From Sanghuangporus weigelae (lineage: Eukaryota > Basidiomycota > Agaricomycetes > Hymenochaetales > Hymenochaetaceae): DNA of 64,000 nucleotides. A program made the translations under genes and the position numbers. This document shows positions 22,769 through 33,120 of the stretch, in pieces (positions within the stretch are counted from its first letter, which is position 1; the number at the start of each line of letters is the position of its first letter). The DNA lies in assembly GCA_033182465.1 (NCBI GenBank), contig CP137325.1:1922001-1986000 (forward strand), in the 5' to 3' direction. The notes below the pieces were generated by a model that had not been told where the DNA came from, did not search any database, and saw only the letters and a list, made by a program, of their open reading frames with translations.

Positions 22769-23243
22769 TCACCGACCCCTGCCACCTCGTCCGCGGACGC
22801 GTCCACGCCCACGATCAACACCACGACTGCGCCCACCACGCCCACGAGCCTCATCCTTCTTCCTGATTTTCGGCTTCGGAGCATCGTCGACAAGAAGAGT
22901 ATCGAGGGGTAGGGCGTCAGGTAGGACGAAATAACGGATGTTGTTGCCGCGAATGGAAAGCGTGTCGAGTGACTGCGGCTCGCGATTGCGCATTGTCATC
23001 TTGACGGTTTTGAGATGGGTGTTCATCTGCATGTCTACGCCTGTCAAATGGCATTATCATCAGAGATGAACAAAATGAAGACAAAACGATAAAGGCGAGG
23101 TGTACCTGTGATGGTTCCATGGACGATAGAACCGTTTTTAAGTTCTATAGTTACAGTTTCATTGTTCAATTTCATCAAAAACCTATAAGACCATCAATAC
23201 GAGTACTTCATATTGATAACAATTGTTACCTGACGAGCTTCAT
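22769..23243 (-). CDS. SMD1: Small nuclear ribonucleoprotein SmD1 (120 aa)
   Basis: Exons 23243-23230, 23182-23106 and 23040-22769 total 363 bases. The first exon is only 14 bases (MKLV plus two bases). The product has Sm motif 1 ([17 protein letters not shown], then [14 protein letters not shown]) and Sm motif 2 ([16 protein letters not shown]), then a C-terminal RG-rich tail ([16 protein letters not shown]) that is the methylarginine target in this family. Length matches SmD1 of other eukaryotes (about 119 residues). It is a core subunit of the seven-membered Sm ring on U1, U2, U4 and U5 snRNAs. Confidence 0.96.
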
Positions 23244-23583
23244 GGTTGACGAGCTGCGCGACCCGAGTCGTCGCGGCGACCGACTTGTCAGAAAAGAGAA
23301 AGTTGTGACTTTGCCGTCACGCATAATGAGATTACATAATTACATGCTACCAAATAGGAAGGTGCGTGCTAGAATGGAGTCAGAGCTCCAAGTCGGTCGA
23401 CCGAGAACCGCCATGACTCGTCCTTCGTCACAGGGGAGATGGTATTTATGTAGCTGTCGCCACGAGGGGACATGCTTTCCTTTGTCTTTCCACCATCAAG
23501 ACACAGACTATATCCTTAATTAATTATCACAGAAACCATGGTCGCTAGCAAGATATCCGACTCAAAGAGGCGGCGTCATACTT

Positions 23584-26061
23584 ATGCAGAACGTGCGCGC
23601 TGATTTAACTCGAAGCAAGACGGCACATACTCAACGCTTGTTTGTACTGATTAGGAACCGTGACTGCGATTTCTGACATTCGCAGGTTTCACCCCAGGAG
23701 CCCGATTCATCTCAAGACACTCAAAGCTCAGAGTAAGTTAACTAATGATTTTCAACGGGGACTATAATATTTATTTTGTTGATATACTGTAGTAAGGAGA
23801 AATGCTATAGCGCAGGATGACGTGCTTGGCCCGCGTTGGCGTACAGGAGTCAATTTAGCTTGCAAGCTTCTAGTGAGTTCGTATTTGTGGATGAAATCGA
23901 TCTGTGCTCTAACACCTCGTAGACGGACCAAGGCGTTCTGGATCCTGAACATCCTCCCAGTCGGATCGTGCTAAGTCCCAAAGGAAAGCAACTGTAAGAT
24001 TCATCATTATGTATTAATCGGTCTTGCTCATGCTAGCGTTGATAGAATTGCAAGGACTCGACATTCGATTGGAGTTCCTGATGATCATGAGCATAATCAG
24101 GAATGTGACGAGAATCTTGGACGGAAGGTCATGCACCGCCTCTCGTATGCACCTGCAAGAGCTCGCAGGGCTACTTCTGTCGCAACGGCTGGTGAAGAAG
24201 ACACGAGAAAGGCACCCTCAAAATTGACAAGGGCAGAGGTGAGTGAGCTTCTCGTATTTGACCAAAGTATAGTCCTGACGACCTCGCGTGTAGTTGCTGG
24301 AAGAGAACAAGAAGCTGCGGCAAGAATATGAAGCGCTGAAGCACGAGAGCTCGCGTAGACTTGCGGAGCTGAATGCCGATCTTGAGGATCGTGAAGACGA
24401 ATGGCTCGAATATCAAGATCTGGCCTCCGCACGCAATGACTTCTCGTCAGACATTGGAGACATAACTCTAGTGCAAGATGATGCTCAAACTGCCGAGCAT
24501 GATAAATCAGTGCCTGCGAGACCGGAGACCTCTGCCCGATCGTAAGTTATCGCTGTTTCTCCGTGTTAAAATCCATAAAATAAAGTCCATAAAACTTATG
24601 CAATATCAAATAGCGAGGAGATCAATGTAGCGGAAACAACAGGCGCAAATATCGGAGCGCCACGCCGGCTATCAGAAAACCGCTCTTCCAATCTGCTGAT
24701 TCGCACAAACACTGGCTCCTTCATTTCTAGCATCAGCAAGCAACCGACTCCTGCGCCCAGTGACCCCGGTAGCGAATCTATCCCAAGCTCTCCTGCGCAC
24801 GACATGACTTTCGATCCTGATGTGACGCTCGCGGACGCATTGATTTCTCCCACGAGAGGTCAGCTTTCGGATCGCTCTAAAGTCGAGGAGGAGCTCCGTA
24901 GTCTTCGTGAACAGCTCGGAACAGCGGAGGGAACGCGGAAGGCCCTTCAAAGTGATAAGGAGAAGCTCCAGGAAGACATTGAGCGTTTGAAGATGGATTT
25001 ACTTGAGAAGATGGCAGATTTGGAGAGCGTCCGGGACCTGTTGCAGCGGAAAGATCAAGCCGAAGAAAGGGCCTTGGAGACTCAGAACATACATCAGAGG
25101 AATCTCGAGGGTCAACTCGCGGATCTTCAGCAAGAGCTTCGAAGCTCTGAATCTATTCGTCAAACCATACAAGTTCAGCTTGAGAAGACGCAGACTGTGT
25201 CAGAGGGCGTCAAGAACTCCTTACAGGAGACCATCAAAAATTTGGAGAACGAACTCACCGGAGCACATGAAAGGGAGGAACTTCTTTTAAGGAAAGCGCA
25301 AGTGACGCAAGACGAATGTGAGCGGCTGCAAGTCGAACTGCAAGCTTCAATGGAAGAGACAAACGAAGCGCAAAACGAGCTTGCAACTATCCAAGCAAAA
25401 CTGTATCAAGAGACAACGGACCGGACGCGCTTGGAAACCGATCTCGCGACCGCCAGGGAGCGGATTGCCTTGTTTGAAAATACTGTCAGCTCTCTGAGGA
25501 GTGAGATACTTGACGTACAGACCGTGCTGCAGACCGAGACAGACGGTGCACAGAAGTTGCACGAGTTTCTTCGCGAAGTGGTGGATGAATTACGGATTGA
25601 GCTCGAAGCGAAGCAAGGCGCTTTGGTCGAAGCACAGAGCACTATTGCCCATAGAGAAGCGGAACTAGCGCTTCTTCGGGAGCAGCTCAGCTCAAGCGAT
25701 GGTACAGTAACGGCCCTCCGGACGTCTCTGGCGATGCTGGAGAGCAATGCACGGAATGCAGATGCACAGAACGCTTTACTGCGAGAAGAGCTCAAGGATG
25801 CAGAAGAGGAAGTGGCGGAACTAAAGTACGGTTACGAGAGGCTGAAGAGAACACAATTGGCGGAGTTCGAAGAGATGGACAGGACGGTTCGTTCTGTTTC
25901 GTATTTTTGCATAAAATATCCCCGATACTGATGTTACTGGCTTCTTTATCTAGGTCACAAAGAAACGCAAACGGGCGACTATGCCTCCACTTTTGGTGCC
26001 TCCAGCAGGAAATATCGATATTGATATCAACGCTGACAGTGAAGCACCTATGTCGATCTAA
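23584..26061 (+). CDS. Long coiled-coil protein with C-terminal basic motif (about 694 aa)
   Basis: Exons 23686-23732, 23797-23872, 23923-23993, 24037-24238, 24294-24541, 24614-25886 and 25954-26061 join in phase. The first exon is the least certain: 23584-23643 gives a whole frame, but another start upstream is possible. The N-terminal third is Ser/Pro-rich and basic. From the large exon on it is a near-continuous coiled coil with many Leu/Gln/Glu heptads (for example ERLKMDLLEKMADLESVRDL). The last exon begins TKKRKRATMPPL, a likely nuclear localisation signal. I do not recognise a named family; tethering or structural roles are typical of such proteins. Part of the large exon is duplicated at 28278-28547. 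Confidence 0.75.
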
Positions 26062-26852
26062 GTCTGCTGTTGTTGGTTTGCTGATTTCAAAAAGTTCGAT
26101 TGGCTTCTGCGTGGATATATTCTTCTCACCCAATACTTGTAATTCGTAAGCGAAGTCCATAGCTCGTCTTATACTTTACAATAAATATGTACAGTACATG
26201 AACTACAGATACTTGCAAAATTTCTCGAGAATCCCGTGGTTTCACTCCTTTTCTCGTCGCGAGAGCCTCAAAACACAAATAAAATCATATCTCATTCAAA
26301 AGTTGACATGTTTTCGAAATTTCTTTCATCGCTCGATGAAGAAGCATTACAGTACGCTCTGGCTAGTACGCGCCGAAAAGAAAAAGCTTCTACGGATGTC
26401 GTTATAATAGCTGCCACAGAAAGTTGCAATATACTGATTGCCAGTTGCTGAGTTTCGCGTTGATGAACAACGGGTATGGTAGTAATACATTACTACGATC
26501 TTCCATAGGTTTGTATCGAATTTGATTCAACTGTGATCTATCCACATGATGCGGTGAATGAGGTTGTCGTGAGTAACTTGAATTTTGAAATGTTCCATGA
26601 TACTTTCACACGGTGTTATTTACTTATGGATCCTATTGACGGTCTGACCGGCTGCTTCTCCTCCTCTCCGTGATAGACTGCATCAATCAATCAGAGCAAC
26701 ATTTATCAGACCACCATCTCTGCGATCCTTGGAACATGCGCTCTTGACGAATCCAATCAAGATAGTGCGATGGTCCTCGCCCTCTTTATCTACCCAACTC
26801 ACCCTCTTCTAGTCTAATCACTCAAGGCCTCCCTCTATCCCGTTAAACTCCA
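26062..26852. other. Spacer without recognisable gene
   Basis: About 790 bases, AT-rich in the first half. Short frames on the plus strand around 26198-26451 overlap and match nothing I know. The last 120 bases are C/T-rich, as in many fungal promoters. Confidence 0.5.
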
Positions 26853-28098
26853 ATGTCTCACTCGATTCTGAAGAAATACGGACACTTTGCCATTCGTGAC
26901 TCTGGCGTACCAAATGAAAGCCATGATTATGTTCTCATTGGTCTTGTTGCACGGTTTTGCCTGGCATTCTGGTATGAAATTATATTATTTTTTACCTCGC
27001 AGAAATTTTCGGATGTTTGCTGCAGGAATATTTTCTCGTCTTCTTCCGTTAGCAACAAAGTTCAACTCGCGCATTATTCTTGTCAACAGACGTGACTATC
27101 CTGGTTCCGACCCTCTCGACGAAGGTGAAATTCATAGCATTTCCAGCATCGGAGACGTTACCCCAGATGCGAATGCAGCCCTTAATGAATCTATGAAGCA
27201 ACGAGCCAAAGAGCTGTACGACTTCCTTAAAACTCTTGTCCAGGCAGAGAATATCCCTCGTACAGGGGGACTGGTCGTCGCGGGATGGTCATTCGGCGCA
27301 GCTTGGGTCACGGCTCTTCTCGCGAATGCCGCAGATTTCTCGATCAATGACATCCAGTTAGGCGCCTACATTCGGCGTGCTGTGCTCTATGGTGCATTTC
27401 CTCTTCTTTCGATGGATTGTACAAAAAAGACTTATTGGATCATGTAGACCCGCCTTATCATGCTCTTGGTTACCCTCCGCCAGCAAAATTTTATAATCCA
27501 CTCAGTGAACCGTCTCTTGCAGCCGGCGAAGGTGTCAAGCTCTTTCCATCATGGGTATCCGGCTACTACTTGCATGGGAACTCCGCGGCAGAACTTGAAC
27601 ATCGTATCGCTCTCCCTGAACCGCGCCCAACGATTGAGACCATGTCTAAGGAAGACATCGAAGGCGCTTTGTTTCCACCCCCAGCCAATCCAGGTGGCTC
27701 CGACCAGATACTCATGGACACGGGAATTCGTTGTGGATTATATGCAGCGTTACGCAAGGCAACTCTCTTTCCTCCAGCAACCTCGCTTTCGAGCAGTAAG
27801 CCAGAGTCGGACTGGGCCTCCGTGACATTACGCTACGTTTGGTGTGATCGTTCCGTCTGGGAAATGCCTTGGGGTACTTGGGCTCTCCAGTCAGAGCTTG
27901 AGAATGCGAAGAACGTCGGAATTTACTCCAGGAACGTCCAATTTGTAAAATTGGACGGTGCAAACCATTTTGTGAGTTTCAGCGCTCACATTTTGTCCTG
28001 AGGATTAACCTGAAGCCGTCATGCAGGCACATTGGGATCAGCCGGAACGTGCACTATGGGCAATCTTGAGTGACGATGCCTTGCCTCCCCATTTGTGA
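26853..28098 (+). CDS. Alpha/beta-hydrolase 1, with a probable frameshift
   Basis: Exons are 26853-26971, 27026-27391, 27448-27971 and 28027-28098. The oxyanion region is HGFAWHSG, the nucleophile elbow is AGWSFGAAW (catalytic Ser), and the late His is in DGANHF. The ATG frame (MSHSILKKYGHFAIRDSG) does not run into the HGFAWHSG frame: exon 1 has one extra base near 26930, where losing one T would give a continuous DYVSLVLLHG. Either the gene is mildly damaged, the assembly has an error, or translation starts later at the in-frame MKAMIMF. Substrate unknown. The three downstream exons are fully in phase. Confidence 0.65.
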
Positions 28099-28277
28099 CG
28101 AAGACCGTAGCATGCGAGAATTATGTAGCAAGCCGGAGAGGGTCGTTCTGAAAACTATTGTTTGGTTTCTGCGTACAGAGAAAAATCAAATCGTTTCATT
28201 CGCTCTTCCGTGCTTTGGGGATGGAACAGTCTACGGCTTATTACAAAATTCCTGACAACTGCGGCTGATTGCAAGTT

Positions 28278-28547
28278 CCAGGAAATCATTGAATATTTGA
28301 AAACGGAATTGCTCGAGAAGGTGGCAGATTTGGAGAGCGTCTGGGACCTGTTGCAACATAAAGAGCGTGAAGCCGAAGGAACGGCCTTGGTGATTCAGAA
28401 TATTCGTCAGGGACAACCTTCAGCAGTAGCTTCGAAACTCCGAATCTATTCGCCGAACCCTACAAATTCAGCTTGAGAAAACGCGAACTGATTCAGAGGA
28501 CATCAATATCTCTTTGCAAGAGACCACCCAGAACTTGGAACAAGCTG
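28278..28547 (+). pseudogene. Truncated copy of the coiled-coil gene
   Basis: This stretch matches about 24967-25262, inside the large exon of the coiled-coil gene. For example GCAGATTTGGAGAGCGTC is shared exactly, and homology continues to AACTTGGA near the end. It contains a short internal deletion relative to the parent and has no start, stop or flanking exons of the parent gene. It lies 180 bases beyond the hydrolase 1 stop. As only exon sequence is involved, it is not possible to say whether it came from DNA or RNA. Confidence 0.85.
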
Positions 28548-28924
28548 GATATTGCATGCCGGGGACATGCAATGTTACGATTCCGCCTTCCCCCCCCCAA
28601 AAAGGACGCGGGAAGGTGGTTTTATTATAAAAAAAACTTGATGGACCCACATCGTGAATTGAACACACAGCTCATACATGTTAGCTGCCCGAGCAAAGTG
28701 AGCAACGGCACAATGTTATTACTGTAACAGGTAAGTATCATGGACAAGATGGTAAAGGCGGCGTTTCTCAAGGTTCCAATCTGTATCAACACAAATTCAT
28801 TCGCAAGATATTCATCGCGTCGGACGCTAATAAGGAGCCTGTAGATAATGTGGGTCCTCATGGGTTCTGGGAACGAGCTCACAAGGACAGCTTCTTCCAA
28901 AGAGATGACTTTTTGTTGGGTAAT
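28548..28924. other. Spacer without recognisable gene
   Basis: About 380 bases between the coiled-coil fragment and the end of hydrolase 2. It includes a C-run and an A-run near 28591-28636. Nothing coding was recognised. Confidence 0.5.
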
Positions 28925-30256
28925 TCACCTTCCAATCGGAACAGCTATCAGCGACTTATACCAGAATGACAACTGAAGAGACATACTTGCAGGAAATCTC
29001 GCAAGAGCTTCACTGTCAACGCCAGTGATTCGGCCCAGGAAGCGCACGGTGGCGTCGTTCACCTGCCTGGCGTGCGTCCAGCTGAGAAAGTGCGGCGCAT
29101 CGGGAATGATGACCATTTCGCGCTGAGCATTTGGAAGCGAGTTATACAAGGCATGGGCATTGGATACAGGATACGGCACATCCGCGCCTGTGTAACAAGT
29201 GTCAGTGCCTTGCCAAGGAACCCGCGTTGAGAACATAATCAGAAGGATGAAAGAATGCGTCGAGCAGTACAGAAGGAACAGGAAACACAAAAGAATCTTG
29301 ACTCACCTCCATGGATGATAAGGACAGGACAAGTGATGGAGTCCGTCTGCTCTGACGACAGTGGCACTCGGTCAAGAAGCGAAGAGAATACTTTCGTGAT
29401 GAGCTTCCTATTCGAAGGTCGGAAGTTGGACGTTGCCACCCACTCCTCGATGATCGCATCTGAATATTTTTTTCTCGTTTTCAACAACGGGTCACTGGTA
29501 TAAGGGAACTGAGATACCTGCTCCAGTTTCCTCGCCGCAATAGATGTAGTGCAAACCATATACCACATCCGAAGCGAATCGGTCATTCCCTTCGTCGTCA
29601 AAGTCAAAGCATGCATCCCGTAATAATCGGTACTGCTCTTTGTTTTCCTCGGACTAGTAAATTATGAATAATGTTAGCATTAGCCTACTATCACCGGTCA
29701 TGACAGAACGCACCTCTACAGGCGAATGTTTTGCGCACAGAACCATACTTTCCACGAGCTGGGGACGAAGAATATAGATCCGAAATGCGATCGCTGCTCC
29801 GACTGTTTCCAGTCCAGTAGGTAATCAGCAATGAGTAAACCTCCGGGACGTGACGCGAATCTTACGACTATTGCCGAAGATGTGGCATTTTTTTACATGC
29901 AGTTTATCTAGAGCCTTTAGCAAGTCCTCCGCAACCTTCAGAAACGTCAGGTATTCGAAGGAGTTCATTTTACGTCGGGAACTTAGAGAGTGGCATACCA
30001 TTAGGAAGTCATACGGCTCGTCGTCGAGCACAGCCGTGGTCTTTCCATGGTAGTGATGGTCAATGGCAAGGAGATTGTATCCCCGTGCAAGACGCGCGTC
30101 GCGCCATTGCGGAGCAAAGAAATATGAGTCAAACAGCCGTGGATGTAGTAGGAGCAGCGTCGGTTTGTCATCGTCGAGGTATGGGTGGTCATGATCGGGA
30201 CAGCTTGGAATGAGATAGTAGAAGGTGACGGTATTTGAGATTTTGAGGAAGGGCAT
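28925..30256 (-). CDS. Alpha/beta-hydrolase 2 (322 aa)
   Basis: Exons 30256-29999, 29935-29866, 29802-29714, 29653-29518, 29459-29307 and 29187-28925 total 969 bases. Family features occur in order: LLLLHPRLFDS (oxyanion region), YNLLAIDHHYHGKT, the nucleophile elbow IFGNSLGAA, the acid region VLIIHGGADVPYP, and the catalytic His in PDAPHFLSW. All three members of the triad are present. The elbow GNSLG is completed only by splicing exons 2 and 3. The C-terminal 15 residues are uncertain because another donor lies at 28995. Substrate unknown. It converges on hydrolase 1 but the two are only distantly alike. Confidence 0.82.
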
Positions 30257-31647
30257 GTCGATAATGTTGTTGCTAACACAAGTGGAAGAGGGAAAGGAGA
30301 GAGTGGAACGCAGGCAAACAGAAAAGTCGCTGACATATCAAGTCCAAGACAGTAGTCGGGTTGCAAATCACACTGGTGGGACCCTGTCCGGCGGTGGTGC
30401 ATCGTCGGAGATCATTGGACGGAAAGACAGTGCTTCCCATACTAGCTAGGACTAGATTGCACCCTTGCCGAATTTTTGCATTTCTTCTGTTCGCTTCTGT
30501 TGGGAAGATACACCACGCGAAGACGGTCCTAGATCGGATGAGGCAAATCCTATTCTTTCGGTAACGGCCAGGAGGAGAAGAATCGAAGCTTTTACCTTGA
30601 TACGATTTTGAGGAGAGAAAAGGAAGGCACGGGACGAGAGGTACAAATCCAGATCGCTGTTATGGGTGTCTTCAGTGATGCACCAGATCTCGGAGGCATC
30701 TGATAAAAATATAGTTGGGATCTTTCCGATCAGTACAGTAGAATGCAGTGCGTTTGAGCAGAGCAGACTGGAATACACGCCGGGCAAAAACTCATTTCCG
30801 AACCGTGAAAATGTTACCCAGAATGGAAAAAGAGCCAATCGGATGAGAGCTCACCCGTTCCGATCAAAATTTCTAAGGGCGCGGAATGAGTTTTTACCCG
30901 GTGTGATACAAACATCGCAGATCAGTTTTGGGATCGCTCAGAAACGAAAGGATTTGAAGGGAATGTTCGTATTTGGGAAGTTCCGGATGACCCGGAGTTG
31001 AAACATTCGTAGGTACGAAGATCGGTCAAGTTGAATCTACCCAACCAAGTAACTTACTGCAACTTCTGACTCAACTGCATTATTCGAAGCATCATTAATT
31101 CATCCCGTCTCGGTACCAAGACCTTTTAGATGACTAAAGGCCCACCAATGAGGTGGATCATGCTGCGACGTCAAGAGGCTTCCCAATGAACGAAGTCGTG
31201 CTGTTGTCCAATCATTGATCTTGAGGTCTCGTCCAATAATTGAGGGTCAATAACTTCCAGCCAATCGCAGGCAAGTTCTAGAATGGCACAACCAAGCCTG
31301 AGACCATCTTGGAACCTCATCGCAATATAGGAGCTCCTGGTTGAAATCTAATAGAATGAGGCTGGCCGACTTCATCGTGGTGACATGTTGAACGTGGAAC
31401 AGTCCTCCATCTTTCTGCTACTCTGGGAAGAATTGATGAACGGAACATGGTATTTGATACTGGAAGTGTTGCTCCTTTTTATATTGAAGAAGTGAGCTAC
31501 GGGAAAATCTGTGATGTGAGAAGACAAGCAGAGCAGAAATGGAAGGTTGTGCGGTCTAACGCACCTAGAGGTATACTGGTACACCGCGGAATATGGAAAC
31601 TAGCAAATCATATAATACAGGACAGGAACCAATGTTCGGCCTCAATA
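30257..31647. other. Spacer with a small inverted-repeat element
   Basis: About 1.4 kb. Apart from the inverted repeat at 30780-30901, only short unmatched frames are present, the longest being the plus-strand frame at 31447-31830, which partly overlaps the end of the Sos7-like gene antisense. Confidence 0.45.
30780..30901. repeat. Short inverted-repeat (MITE-like) element
   Basis: The left end reads CCGGGCAAAAACTCATTTCCG, and the right end is its near-complement (CGGAATGAGTTTTTACCCGG), giving imperfect arms of about 20 bases around an 80-base core. No clear target duplication was found, so an old MITE or a regulatory hairpin are both possible. Confidence 0.5.
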
Positions 31648-32953
31648 TCACAGAGGCCGCGATTGGAGGGCATTGCGAGCACGTGCCAAGATACCACGGA
31701 CAAGGCCGAGAACGTCATTGGACTGGACGTGGCTCCCGATCAGATCCGCAAGGTTCAGGCCCGCCAAACATTGATCAGGCGAGGAGATCGACGCATCAGC
31801 CAAGCAACGCGTGTTGGGCCGAAAGAGTAGCGTAATGGCGAGGTTTGAGGGCGCTTGAGGTCGGGAAGGTGCTTCTGCAGACACAGAGTAGGTAAGCTGG
31901 ATCTCGTTCTCTGTGACAATCTTGTGAGACACCAGAGAGAAAAGCATTCGATGAAGGGCCAATGATGCAGTGAACCTTTGAGAAGACCAGACCAGTGCTC
32001 AGATGTATTGCCACACGAACTACGATCTAGCTGCTTACCAGTCGTATAGGCCGCCTACGCGCTCGTCGTCCTCTTCGGCCTTTGTCTGACGAGCTTCCTG
32101 CTCCTTTACAGCACGCTCTACTCGCAATCGTTCAACTTCACGGGCAGTTTCTTGCATACGCTCTTTGATCTTCTCTGCTCGTGAGGCGTTCTCTGACAAC
32201 TGGGCATCCAATGTCGTCATCTGTTCTGTCTGTGCCTCAAGCGTTGCGTTTGCAGAGGCGACCGAGACGCGTGCGTTAGGCGGATGTGAAGCGCGTAGTC
32301 TGACGAGAGCATGCCGAGCATCAAGAATTTGGGATGTTAACTGATTGAATTCGTCGGTGAGAGATTTGGCAAGCTTATATTCTAGAAACGGCTTTTAAAT
32401 TCGGATAAGAGCGAGAATGCAACAATTAGCTCACTATCTTCCACGTCAGAAGCGAGGACACTGAACTCCCTATTCCGATCTGCAAGGCGCTCTTTCGACA
32501 TTTTCAGGTTCGCCTTTTTTACCTCATTACTGCGGCGAAGCCTTTCGTTGTCGTCGACTGTGATGATCTCGACATCATCGTCGACAATTGTCTTGATGTA
32601 TTTGTCTTTAGCATACTGTTCGAGATAACCGAACTTGAGCTTTCGAAGGAAAGACTAGAAAGACGCAAATTTCAATCAGAATACCAAGTAACTCCCAGAA
32701 TGCGACTCACAAGCTGGGCCTCCACTTCACTTGCGACATGATGTGGTGCTTGCCGTGGAGTGAATGCGGTTGCGGGCTCGATCTCGTTAAACGCACTGAT
32801 CTTTTGTTCAAAGTTCGTTTCTGCGTTGGCGATGCTAAGGGGAATGCTCGAGAACGCTGCAACCAGAGACTTTGCTTGTTCAACCAGAGCATTGACTTCA
32901 GGATTGTCTAATGACGAGCGGGTCGTCGTCGCTGATACTCCCGACGTCGCCAT
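31648..32953 (-). CDS. SOS7: Kinetochore protein Sos7-like (377 aa)
   Basis: Exons 32953-32711, 32654-32435, 32381-32039 and 31975-31648 total 1134 bases. Exon 2 begins SFLRKLKFGYLEQYAKDKYI, the wording I associate with the Sos7 (Kre28-type) coiled-coil family, a partner of Spc7/KNL1 at the outer kinetochore. Residues about 90-265 are predicted coiled coil. The C-terminal exon (FTASLALHRMLFSLVSHKIV) looks globular and could be an RWD-like partner-binding part. The gene is head to head with a kinesin, which fits a mitotic role. The family name is from memory of sequence style. Confidence 0.7.
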
Positions 32954-33120
32954 TGTGGATGGTCTTGAAGATGGACGACGCGCTAAACAAACAAGGGGCG
33001 GTCGACGCGGTCACGTGTAACACGTGATGCAGAACGCGCTAACTTTTTTTGTTCGCTTTGCTTCCGTCTTCAGCCCACCCACACATCGCTTGTCGTTCGC
33101 TAAGGTCGCTCCCAACGTCG
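32954..33120. promoter_or_regulatory. Bidirectional promoter with paired CACGTG boxes
   Basis: Only 167 bases separate the Sos7-like and kinesin start codons. Two perfect CACGTG boxes lie at 33012-33017 and 33021-33026. They are flanked by ACGCG cores (for example in GACGCGG and GAACGCGC) resembling MluI cell-cycle boxes, and by CTAAACAAAC, a forkhead-like motif. Shared cell-cycle control of both genes is an inference. Confidence 0.55.

Noticed and set aside
23119-23523. Plus-strand 134-codon frame
   Set aside because: It overlaps the SmD1 exons and promoter antisense and has no recognisable content.
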